Shown here piece after piece: positions 13,134 through 24,700 of a stretch of DNA of 64,000 bases (positions are counted from its first letter, which is position 1; every line of letters begins with the position of its first letter). The notes under the pieces were generated by a model that saw only the letters and a list, made by a program, of their open reading frames with translations, did not search any database and was not told where the DNA came from. The DNA comes from Adiantum capillus-veneris. Lineage: Eukaryota > Streptophyta > Polypodiopsida > Polypodiales > Pteridaceae. A program made the position numbers and the translations under genes. The stretch spans positions 131,618,018 to 131,682,017 of the forward strand of contig CM043968.1 in the NCBI GenBank assembly GCA_014529385.2, in the 5' to 3' direction.

Positions 13134-13690
13134 ATTGTTTTAGAAGCTAGAGAGACATTGCTAAATTGACTATTTTCTTATTTTTTGAGCAATTTCTATT
13201 TAATAAAATTAGGATATCTAAATGTGTGCACTTGAACTATTGAGTCAGGAACTCCAGATCTACAAGAATTGATACAAGCCATCAAAACCGGACAACTCTG
13301 ATGTGTCAGATGATGGGTGACACCAAGCATCATGAACGAGTTGTTCCGTAACTTTGGCAAAAGAGACTCGGCAAAACAGATTATTTGATGCGTCAGAATA
13401 TGGATGATGGGAACATCGAATAGGGAATATTCCGTTGGTCTGAAGAGGAAATCCGAACTCAGTAAGAAATACACGTAATATGTGTTTGCATGAATAAAGA
13501 TAGGCTTTTGAGAAGCTTTGAATAAAAGCAAGATGTTTTAGAGTGTTTTCCGGGAAAGCAGATGCTTTCCAACGAGAAAATCTATGTCTGCATTACATAT
13601 GTGCATGAGGTTGCATCCACAGATGCCTGGAGAGTGTTATCTACGCATTAGTTTTCAGCCCACAAGTTTCTATAGAGTTTTTGAATAGGT
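13134..13690. other. No gene recognised
   Basis: AT-rich sequence after the solo LTR. It may be the decayed 3' end of the chromovirus relic, but no motif confirms that. Both-strand ORFs here are short and look like chance. Confidence 0.5.
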
Positions 13691-14525
13691 TCATACTTAT
13701 TTTAATAAGTGGTTGGCTACCCACTTATTAAAAATAAAGCATAAAAAGATGCCCCCCTCCTTTGCTGCTAAAAACAACCGACGAACAGCGACCTCTCTCT
13801 CCTCTCTACAATGCTAGCACGAGCTCTCTCTCCCTCCCTCCCCTCTCTCTATTCAGCATCCGCACCCACCCACCCACCCACCCTAAAACACCTGCTATTG
13901 TTGGCAGAAGAAACAGATGCCCACTCTGTTGTTCCTGTAATCTCCCACGGCCTGTAAAAGCAACGAGGCGTCCCCCATTCTCAATAGTTGTCTCAATGCT
14001 ACGGCAAGGAGATTCTATCGGGACGGAACTGCAAGTGCTCGTGACAAGCTTGCGTATGGAGGTTGCTTTCCGTGTCAGCGGTGACACGTATTGGTTGTGC
14101 ATAAGATCTACGCTTCTTTGCTTTTGTGTTTGTGATTTTGTTTGTGATTTTGCAGATACTCCATCGAGGAGAAGGAGCAAGGATGCTTCGGCCTACGCTC
14201 GAGGATTTCAAAAAATGGAATTTGGGACGGTTTGCAAAGCTTCTACGCTTTGAGTACAAACCGTGAGGTATCTGAGTTGAGAGCTAGTCTCTTAGGGACC
14301 CGAACGGGATGAAAACAACCATCGAGTTTGAGATCTAGAATGGAGGGATTTTCTCTGGTTCTTGTGCTTGTAAAAAGATTCTCTCCATGATAAGATTCTA
14401 TTTAAGGAGGGAAGGGAGAGACTAGCCCATCTTCTGGTCCCCAACATTGTGTCAATCTTCTCCCTTTTCTCTCTTTGATAAGTTCTATTTATTTTGAACT
14501 TAATAATTGCTTGCATGCGCTCCCG
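13690..14525 (+). repeat. Possible LTR (LTR-D) or leader of an unassigned element
   Basis: The block ending near TTTCTCTCTTTGATAAGTTC matches in inverted orientation the segment at 27030-27175, sharing CATCTTCTGGTCCC and ATCTTCT next to GTTCTATTTAT. Two separate copies show it is a repeat. The ends are not defined. The 163-residue ORF across it is low in complexity and probably not coding. Confidence 0.35.
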
Positions 14526-14815
14526 TTTGTGACAGAGAGAATGACACTAGCCGCTCAAAGATAGGCACTCCCACCAAATGCTCACGTTGCAACTATACCC
14601 AAAATCTAGAACTTTGAAAAAGCAACCAATGGTGACGTGGCTAGGGAACATCTGCAATGGCAGTAGCTCGATGTTGCGCAAATGCCAAAAATGCCCCGCC
14701 AATTCGTACCCTCTAAAAGCAAAGTTTATGGAGATAGAGAAGAGAGGAGCAGTTGTAAGCGCCCCGTACTATTATAGAGTCCTTATTTCTTACGTATTCA
14801 ATTTGTAAAACTTGG

Positions 14816-14853
<38 letters not shown>

Positions 14854-15250
14854 AACACCAAAAAGAGAGTAGAGAGAGAATGAGGGTTGAAGCTAGCAAA
14901 GCCTCTCCCCCGCCCGCCCCCCCCCCCCCCACAAAAAAAAAAAACAAAACAAACCAAAAAAAAAATTGCTCAGCCTAGGTACTTTAGGATTGAACTTAGT
15001 TACAATCAACCCGATAGTGAGTTAAAGTAGCTCACAATCACATATCATGCAAGATGTAAGAGGGAATTTCAGCCCATTTTGAAGAGAAGGTAGTAGATCA
15101 CGTTTCTAGCTTTAAAACATAAATCCAAGATGCACAAAGCATTTAGCCCACATATGCACAACGAGCAATCTTCATGATCATGTCATTTAATTCATTGTAA
15201 CTGTCGATCCTAGCAAATCTAGACCGCACTCCAAGGCATCAATCCTTTTT
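14526..15250. repeat. Unassigned sequence with (TA)n and poly-C/poly-A tracts
   Basis: It contains a TA run at 14821-14848 and a C-rich then A-rich tract at about 14910-14965. No protein or RNA gene is recognised. It may be the decayed 5' part of the pol relic that follows. Confidence 0.6.
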
Positions 15251-17720
15251 GTGTGCAAGTATAACCCCAATATGCATGAGGAACAGGGCTTAAGGACCGA
15301 TTGGAATGAGGTCGAAGATGTAGTATCACTTTTGGCTAAGCGACAACAACAAAGAAATAAGATGACAGTCAAGCCTCCTCAAGTCCCAAGTGATCCTGAG
15401 AGTTCCATAAAGCCCGTTATTGTGGTTCCTAAGAGTAATAAATCCATCTTAGATGATATTGTTAAAGGATGCACGAGCTGAAGTTAAAGCTTGCAAGGCT
15501 AGAAGAAAAGGAGCAACCATCCGGCCAATCTCCAAGGCAATGACCTCAAAATCGAGAAGGCATTGTACATAGATGCATATGGTGTGACAGTACTGATCAT
15601 GCAAGAAGGGATTGCGAAAGTTTCAAAGATGCTTGATGAAGGAGCTTGTCTTCTTTGAAGATGGCAGGATTCACTTGAAAGATGAGAGGATTCATTTAGG
15701 TGAAACAGGTAAGCCCTTGGGGACAAACTTGGCAAAGGAGGGATGAAGAAGCTAGTTGAGGACATGGCTACTAACCATGCCATCTCAATGGTTGAGGCAG
15801 GCACTACCTTCTTCCCAAACCTTTCACGTTTGCCACTAGCTACACTCTTCTACCTCAATTGGTGAATAGCCCTACTTTATCAAAGACACTCATGAAGTAG
15901 AATGTGGAGCTACAAGAATTCCAATTCTCTTTTCTTGTTAAGAAAAGTACTAGGGTTACATTGGTTGACTGACTGACTTACAAAGAAAGCCCTCTTCTTA
16001 TCAAGAAGGACGCACTGAAGAAGCAGCACATGGAAGCTCGTGACATAGACAATGCCTATTTGTTGTTTTTTGATGGCTTTTATAGGAAAGCGCATGGTGA
16101 AGCTTCAAGAGGTGTTGTAATTTATAATTCTCAAGGCATCTTGGTAACCAAAAAGAGTTTGAACCTGACAGCACAAAGCAACAATGAAGCTCAATATGCT
16201 ACTTTAGAGAAAGGACTACACCTTTGCCTCGAGCTTGACATCCACTATGTGAGGGTAAGAGGTGATGCTCTTTTGGTGATTAAGCAAGTACTTGGGTTGT
16301 GGCAAAGTAAGAATCCAAGGCTGCAAAATATGTGTTTTCAAGTCAAGAACTTGCTTAACCGTTTTGAAGCTTGGATTTTAAGGCATATTGACACCTCTCA
16401 GAATGAAGAAGCACATGGTGTAGCACAAGCTTTAATTGGCCAATTGTATGTGGCAAGGACTAATTCTCCTCTTTATTTAGGAAGGGAATCTTTGGAGAGG
16501 AGAAGAGTATCTACAAGCACATATGCTTCCATCAAGTTCGAGAAATCAAAGAAGTATGCCTTACTTCGTCGTCCAAAAGGTATGTACTGCTTGGTGATAC
16601 ATTGTATATGAAAGGGATTGATCTTGTGATGAAAAAGAGGAAATCTACAAAATTTAGAACAGAATCATGGGGGTTCATTGTGGTGGTCATTTTGCTTCAG
16701 AGATCACTTTGCATAAAATCTTATAAGAGGGATATGTTTGTCCAAGCATCCAACGTTATGTTCATCATTGGTGCACGTCCTGTAGATAGTACCAAAGCAT
16801 GGCAACTAGGGTTCTCAAATCATAAATTAGAGGTACCATGGTGGCGTATGATGGGTTTGAGAAGTGGGCTATTGGTGCAATAGGCCCTTTATCTATCACA
16901 GCTCGACGCAAATGTTACATGCTTACTATCAATCTAGGTGGGCCGAAGCCAAAGCTATTAAGAAAATCACAAGCAAATATGTTTCCCAATTTGTATATGA
17001 ACACATTTGCTACGAATATAGAGCTATTATCTGACAAGGGTCCAGGTTTCAAGGGAGAGCTGGTGGATTATCTATGTGAGAAGCTTCATGTGCGTCCCAG
17101 GTTTACTACTCCCTACTGTCCTCAATGTGGTGGAATGAATGAGAGGTTTAATGAAGAACTGACAAGGATGCTTACAAAGATGACATGAATAAATATGAAG
17201 AAATGGGATTTAGAGCTACCTTGTGCTCTATGGGCTGCAAGACTGCCATCAAGTCACGTACTAGAACCTCTCCCTTCCATCTAGTTTTTCGTAAAGAGGT
17301 TTGCTTCCTATTGAAGTGAAGATATAGGTTGCTTGCTCTTGAGCATTATGAATAGGTATTGAAGAACAATCAAGCAAATGAAAATGAGAAGGTGAAGGAT
17401 AAAGACATCAAGAAGGGTGACATGGTTCTTCATTGCAATAGCAAGCTTGATAGCACTTCGCAAAAGAAATCAAGTGGCAAGGTCCTTTCTTAGTCTTGAA
17501 TAGGTTGCTAAATAGCACATATCAACTTGCTGATTTGGATGATACCCCACATAAAGCACGTGTGAATGGCTATAGGTTGAAGAAGTATGTTGTAAGGTTG
17601 ATGACTGTGGTTGAGTCTTCCTTCGAAGAATTTTCTGATCATGTGACTGATTATGACAATAAAGTGAAGACTCCATCACTTGGGTTACAATTTTCGTTTT
17701 CCTATTGCTCATCGTGAATG
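15251..17720 (+). pseudogene. Ty3/gypsy pol relic: RNase H and integrase
   Basis: 16030-16611 encodes an RNase H of the RVT_3 type: LLFFDGFYRKAHGEASRGVV, then SNNEAQYATLEKGL, VRGDALLVIKQV and a LRHIDTSQNEEAHGVAQAL tail in which Asp is expected before the last Ala. Downstream frames give a decayed zinc finger (VHHWCTSC), then integrase core pieces at 16838-17188 with LLSDKGPGFKGELVDYLCE and RPRFTTPYCPQCGGMNERFN. Further decayed C-terminal sequence reaches 17720. An extra RNase H of this type next to integrase is known from Tat-lineage Ty3 elements, which is the best guess. 15251-15481 is a Lys/Pro-rich fragment with no recognised domain. Multiple stops make it non-functional. Confidence 0.75.
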
Positions 17721-19032
17721 ATCTAGCAGGCTAGGGTGTGGAAAACTTTGTTGCACATTTTTGACACCCCGTTTTCTAAAAATTCGTACATATGGACATG
17801 ACGTCGCATGTCAAAAGAGTGTGTTTGCTTTCTTTTTGTGGGCTTTTTAGCTTGCTTTAGCAAGCATGTGTACATGCAATGCAAGCTGCTAGTGTACCGC
17901 CAACTGTCGGGCTACTATGAGTGTCCATCAATATGTTTCTGGAAGTATGACTTGTATATAACTTAAACACATATACAAACATAAAAAAGTTTAGCCAAAT
18001 ATCAGAAATTTACAGGTCTTGGTCGTCGTGGCTTCCTCATGCTTTTTGATATAATTTTCTACCCTCCACTAGCCTTTCCTACATTTAGTCATGCCATGGC
18101 AGCTTGCTATTCGTGCCAATTCTGCACACAGTGGTGCATAGATTCGAAATTCGGTGTCTTTGGAACTTTTGCCAAAGAATTTTTGAGGCTTGAAAGCATC
18201 CCTTTTGAAGTTGTTTGGAAGATGCATTCTATTTCCCACAAGGTACAGGATATGGTAACCCTCACGTAGTTTGGTGTAGGGTAAGTGGTGAACGCTTGCA
18301 TGTTTTTTATCACATGCACACTTTAAACTTGTGGTTGTAAAGAATCAGTTGGTGAGGGGGGAAGTTCTTTTCCTCAAGTGGATTGGTTAGCGTGTGCTAT
18401 AATTCCATGCCAAGGCAAGTGCCTCTTGTTTCCCTAGTGGTCTTTTGGGTGGGCGTATGCTTGTGAATTCCCAAAGGATTGCTTCCCTTTGAGTTATGGT
18501 ATTGTGGGAGTTCTTTTGATACGGTTTGTGGTACTAACTTTGTGCCTTGAGCACTAGGGAGACATTGCTATAGAGATGCCCTTGCTCTTGCTTTCTTAAC
18601 ACTGTTTGATCAACTTTGTTGTATTGCATAAGCAAAAACTCCTTGTACGCATGGTTTGGCATCAAACCTCACTGCAGCATAACAGAGATCTTTAATCAAG
18701 AAAGACTTGATATGCTAATTTCGATTTACTAATTTGATAAGAAAATCATGGATTGGATGTTAATACTCGCAAAAGGATATAGGCATTTCTATTTCCCACA
18801 TGCAAGGGTAGAAAGCCTATGTAGCAGATGAAGATATCTATCTGACTATATTAAGCAAGGATACTTTCATGTTTTTCGTGGATACTTAGAACATTAAAAT
18901 AAGCAACCCACCCTCTCAAATGAAAAAGACAAACTAAAAAGCCATTTTCACTCTCAAAAGATCACAAGCTCTATTTAAAGCACTCTATCACTTGTAAAAA
19001 CATCAACACCACAAAAAAAGCTTATATCTCAC
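17721..19032. other. Unassigned, possibly 3' LTR of the pol relic and PAP intron
   Basis: A TGACACCCCG word near 17761 could start a 3' LTR, but no second copy is visible in the window. The interval should also be the intron after the last visible PAP exon. No terminal PAP exon was found on the minus strand here. Confidence 0.35.
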
Positions 19033-19154
19033 GTTTTCGCGAGTCCCTCAATGTTGCCACCATCTCCAATTGTCACATAGATAGGTGCTGACTTGTCATG
19101 TGTAGGTATAGATGGACCATTTAGTATTTCGCTTGCAACATTGGATACTCTATG
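19033..19154 (-). CDS. PAP exon f (last exon seen)
   Basis: It starts after TTGCAG with [17 protein letters not shown], contains [20 protein letters not shown] and ends in phase 2 at a GTGAGA donor. The TGA read past this point is intronic. The following exon was not found in 1-19032. Confidence 0.9.
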
Positions 19155-21640
19155 CTGCAAAATATATGTAACACTTTTGCCATCAAAAAGACTGGTACAT
19201 AGCATTGCAGTTGATTCTTGGGAGATACAGACATATTCATAACTTACCGATCTTTCGTATGCATGGACATGACCAGAAAATATAATGTCAACCTTGTACT
19301 TCAAAAACCAAGTCTCAAACTCTGCACGCATGCCTTCACCCTCCATGTAGTGGGCGGTATTGCTATTATATAAAGGCGTATGCATCAAGACTATCAACCA
19401 AGATGTTACTTTTCGGTCAACCCTTTTAAACTCATCACGTAGCCATGTCCATTGAGGAGTATATTTACCTGCATACATCCTGAAGATTAGTCAGAGACGA
19501 AAAGTAAATGCATGTGCACAGAAGTGGCCCTCAATTTGTTAAATAACCTGGTTTCTCTAAAACATGACGTGTTTGGAAAAACACGAGAAAATAGAACTTC
19601 GATGCAACAGTACATACCAAAACCAATAAATTGTTGTGCTATCTATGTGTGGACTGTCTTTCCAAAAACAAAATAATTTATAGTTCTTTCAATGCTCAGC
19701 GCCAATGTCATCGTGCACCAACAGAATGGCGCACGTGCTGGCACACTGAAAACCAATGAAAAATGTTTCCAAGAATCTTCACAGTTAAGATAACCCCTGC
19801 TTCATCTCCCTAAACATAGACTTGTAAAGTCTTTTCTATGAAAAGGGGGGATGTCACATGCACACCTAACCCTATGTGCATGTGAGCAAGCTAACTCCTA
19901 TTTCTAGGGTTTAGGATAATGTAAGAAGCGTTCTGCCACCCTTGTGAGCTGTACGCAGGACGTTCATGTCCAAGTACTTTAGAGTAGCTACATACCCTCT
20001 TATTGCACATAAGCACAACCAGTGTCTACTAGGTGTAGGCACTGGGGAGTGTTCCCATATAGTTGCATCAGTACCAAGCCTAGGTAATAACTACATACGA
20101 AGCACCTCTTATTAATAGTTCATCAACTTATTAACAAATGATCTTTTAGCCCGCAATTACCAAATCGTGGGATTTTCTATGAGATTGCCCAACCCAGCTC
20201 TAATCCCATTTATAAGTGACCCTAGGGTCACTTCTAAAGCAATAAGGCAGTACCTGCACTACAAGCAATCGAGTACCCACAGTACAAGTACCCGCATCAC
20301 AAACACCTTCAACGTTTATCAGCCATCAGTGCATCGCTAGCCTTATCAGCCTAGCGTCTTCATTTTCAGATTCCAGCCCTAGCTTCATCAGAAAAGCGTA
20401 GATTTCAGCCTAAGCATCAGATCATCACCAGCGTTCTCAGTTTTTTTTCCGCCCAAGTACCAGATCCAGCACCCCCAGCGTTCTCAGTTTTCAGCCCTTA
20501 GCCTCGCAGATCCAAGCATCTACCACAAGATCCCATCAGCATCTCAGCATCTAGGATTTGTGCATGTGTGCAATTACCTCTCTAGCGATAGAGAGGGGGG
20601 CCTTTGGAGGAGGGTTTGGGACCCCATCCGGTGTTAGTCTTCTCTCTCTCTATCACTCACAGCACCTCAGCTCAAAGTATCATTCTCTCTTCTCTCTCAA
20701 GTCTTTGCACATCTATCGTGAAGTAAAAGGAACCTTAAGTATGCACTGAGCACTCATCCTGAGCATTCACCATCAATCACTTCCGCTGCACTTTACAGTT
20801 ATCCTTGGCCAATATACAAATGTTCCAGTGTGAAATCAAAAGAGCGTGTCTAAGTTGCCAAATCACCTGGCAAGTTCTTTATTAATCGAGTAAAGTAAGA
20901 ACTCATTTAATAGTTTGGCAAGCTACTAACGGAGATTGTGGCAGCTTCTGGTCTGATCTTTTTATCTTGTGAGTTTCCTCTGCAAGTTGTTTAATCTTCA
21001 CCTACGTTCATGCCCTTTTGTTGCTATGGTCAGGTGCTCTTTTGCTTTCAAGCATATGATTCCCAACTTTCATAGCTCCTAGTCAATATTTTCCCTCTCA
21101 AGCTCCTCTCAGGCAGTAAGTGCCTTATTGAGATATGTCCGATATGTTCGCGTGAATTCCCTCCTAATGAAATTGGCATTGCTTAAAAGCTTGTCACTGG
21201 GCAACTACCTGACATCTTTAACATAGTCTAACTGCAATCCTAGATAGTTGCAGCATCATCGATACCTCAAGCATACATAACAACTCATGCTCTACTAAGC
21301 AGCCAATAAAAGGTTTCTCCCCTGAGAGTGCTTTCAAATCATCTGGCAATTTAAGCACTAAGCCCACAATAGAATTGAACCCCTGACGGCATAGCCTGCA
21401 GCGAATGTTGATCTGAGGACCACCAGATTAAAGAGAAAGCACATGAAGAGTTAACACTACTTACCATATGCAGAATAGCTTGAAAGGATGATAATGTGGG
21501 CTGATGCTCTCCGAACAGCATACCACAGAGATGATGTACTCTTCGAAGCTAAATAAGGGGTGGCATACCGATGCAAAAATGGCTTAAATGGCTTTGTTTC
21601 ACCCTGAAATTTGATATACAAAAGAAGGAAATGATTTAAT

Positions 21641-21705
<65 letters not shown>

Positions 21706-24700
21706 CCCCCCCCCCCCCCCCCCCCCCCCCCACATGCACGACACTGGTCAGAATATTGACCATGGAGGAGATTGATGAGATCCGCTAGCAACCAATGATG
21801 AATCTCCTATGATTTAGCTCTTTTGAGGATTGTACATCCTGGTCATCTTGTATCAGCTCTCGCCCATTATATTCCCACATGCACACCCACATTGTGTTTG
21901 TATTAGTCCCCCCAGTCACTACTTTCACCCCCGTACTCATATCCTACACAGTTCCAGCTAGCTGCTTAGTTCCCATCTAGCAATTAAGATTTTAGTTTTT
22001 CACTTTACTTTACTCATTTATTTTTGTACCCAGACATTGTATTAGATCCACCAAGATTGTATCAGTTTGGTCTCATAAGTCATTTTGGCCTTTTGAAGAC
22101 GTTTAATGTAACATTTCATTTCGTTTCTCTCTCGGGGCCAAAAAAGGGCTGTATTCTGTGTACAAAAGAGACCTTTGGAGATGCTCAATGGCCTATCATC
22201 CAGAGGAAGTACAAAAGCCATGTGTAGGCTATGTAAACACCAAGGTGGTGTGTACAATGAGTGTAAAATAAACCACTGGAGAGGTGCCGATGTGGGCATG
22301 ATCCCGACTGAAAAGAGCTGACGATCTCACCCATGTGTGAAGAAAGACGCATCGACGCTTCATGAATATGAGTGTAATGTTACACAACTTTATGTGGAGT
22401 TCACACATACATGCAACCATATATAAACATGAACCCCCTTTATTCTTTTGAACTTTTGAAAAATAATAATTTTGAAATGAAAAGAGAGTGCAAAAGCATA
22501 CAAACTCTGGTCTGAATTCAATCTCATGGTTACCAGCTGTCCAGATCCACGGCTGATAAGCTGTACTAGGCTCAACAAAGCGTCCCCAAGTGTCCCAACG
22601 CTCTCCATTGTCAAAAGCATAATTATCAGCGTAAGAAAGATCGCCAACATAAAGAACAGTTTTCCCACTTGACGTTTTATAGTGCTCAAGTGTCTTTTGT
22701 GAATCATAGGTTTGACCCAAATCTCCTGCAAGCAGGTGTGTGTCAATCCTCTACATTCAGAATCCTCTTACAATGGAAATATAGGAGAGTCGGACAAATA
22801 ATTAAAAAGTTGCCACGAGCAGCATTGGTGGAAAGATATAGGCAATTAATCAAAAAACAATGTGAAAACAAAATTGACACCAAAAGAACAAGCTTTTATG
22901 TATGAAACGTTATGGCTCTTCCCTACTTGGCAAAATATTCCTGTTTCCTCAGTTTCAAGATCATAAGAAATAAATATAACAAACATGAAATATAGTTAGT
23001 TTCAGCTGCTCGCTGCTGCTGCCGCACGCTCCCCGCACCTACACCTGTTCCCCCCCCCCCCCCCCCCCCCCCTCCCCCAAGCGCTGCCAGCCCCCCCTGC
23101 TGCGCACGTTGCCCCTCCCTGTCGCAAGCCGTGCCATCTGCGCCCGCCCTCAGCCCCCGCTGCCCGCTGCAGTTTCCTGCCCGCCACGCGCTGCCCCCAC
23201 CCTCTGTCGCTTCCCACCCGCCCCGCGCTGTCCCCCTCCCCCCACACACCTCTTTTCGCTCATTACTCCCCCCCCCCCCCCCCCGCTTTTCGTTCTCTGC
23301 CCATACTCTCCCCAAATGTTTCTTTCGATAGTCTCTGGCAGTGCTGGTTTCTTGACAGTGCTAGTCGGGTTTTTTGCAGAGAAGTTACTCTATCCACTCC
23401 GTCTCCGCCAAAGCAACACACACAGATGGAGACTCAAGCTCCGCCACCGAGGGACTCTGATGAAGTCCCCTCGCCCGACCCCACTGAGCCCACCATTCGA
23501 CTTGACAAATAAGTAATATAAATACCTAAATTTTAAAAGCCAAACTAAATAATGGGATCACATTGGGCAGTTCACTTGAGATACCTAAAATTTAACAAAA
23601 ACCCCATTTCGCATGACCCACTAATTCTTGGATAGAATTTGACTTTTGTTCAAGACAGTATTATCACGAGGATGTGGCAACTGTTAACTATGTCACGAGG
23701 ATGTGGCAACTGTTAACTATGTCACGACATGGCAACTGCAACTGCCAAACTTAGTTGTTGGTTTCTTTTAAGTGATTTTTGTTTTATTTTTGAGACCCTC
23801 TTTTTGAAGTTGCAATGGTCGGACATTGTATGGCCAATGTGAACGGTAATTTCACCCGCAGACGGGAAGTGGGTCGGCACTAGAATTCGTATAGTAAGAG
23901 GGTGTCTAGGCTCAGTTCAAGATCATGTAGGTCCCCCAGTCGCACTTAGCAAGTTGGTGGATACTAGGAAGTGAACTCAATAAAGGCACAAAGTCAAGGT
24001 GGGATCACCAAAGAAAGATTACCCGCATTTTTGGATGCGGTCCCAATGGGGATAGATGGTCAGAAGACCAAAGGGAGCCCAACAGAAACATCTCCTAAAA
24101 ATTAGGAAACTGCTATTTTGGGCCATGAAATGTGTTTGCGTCATTACCTTCGGAATGACAAGGGAACAATTTACGACTCTGCCACAAAGTCAACTGGGCA
24201 ATCAGTCATGAGATTTTTAGGCGGCAACCCCGAAACGGGAAAATGCTTGTAATCGTGCCAAGTGGCCCATTTTTGATGCACTTTCCTCATGCAAGAGAAG
24301 ATAGCGCTGAATTTATAGCTGGAAGGCTAATTTTGAGAGTTCTGTCATAGGTTAAAGAGAAATGCGCCAACAGGCTGACGTAGCAATATACGGAAACCCG
24401 CATAATGCGCTGACTGGCTGACGTGGCACCGTACAGACCTCCGCGTTTTACGCTAACTGTACGAACAGTATGGATGTGCTGCCAGCTTTTGGAGATTAAT
24501 GCTTTTGAGTTTGAGAAGCGTTTGGAGATCAATTGCTTTTATTTTCAAAAAGCTTTTGGGGCTCTGCGTTTGGGCATCCCTTGTAAGAACAAATAAGCCC
24601 AAGGGCCTCACTTCTCAGGGCATCTGGACGCAGAGATTGAGAGTGAGCATCCACACGCTTTTTGTACTTTGCACACAGATTAATATAAAATAAATACCGA

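Noticed and set aside
13762-14253. 163-residue ORF with Cys-rich C-terminus
   Set aside because: Biased composition, overlapping open frames on the other strand, and overlap with a dispersed repeat. No domain recognised.
19033-19247. Reading PAP exon e straight through to the TGA as a terminal exon with an insertion
   Set aside because: The read-through segment (SYEYVCISQ onward) has no family similarity, while removing a 93-nt GT-AG intron restores the expected ERS-HRVSN sequence.
22923-23516. Pro-rich and Gly-rich ORFs
   Set aside because: They are caused by C runs and GC-rich repeats in an intron.
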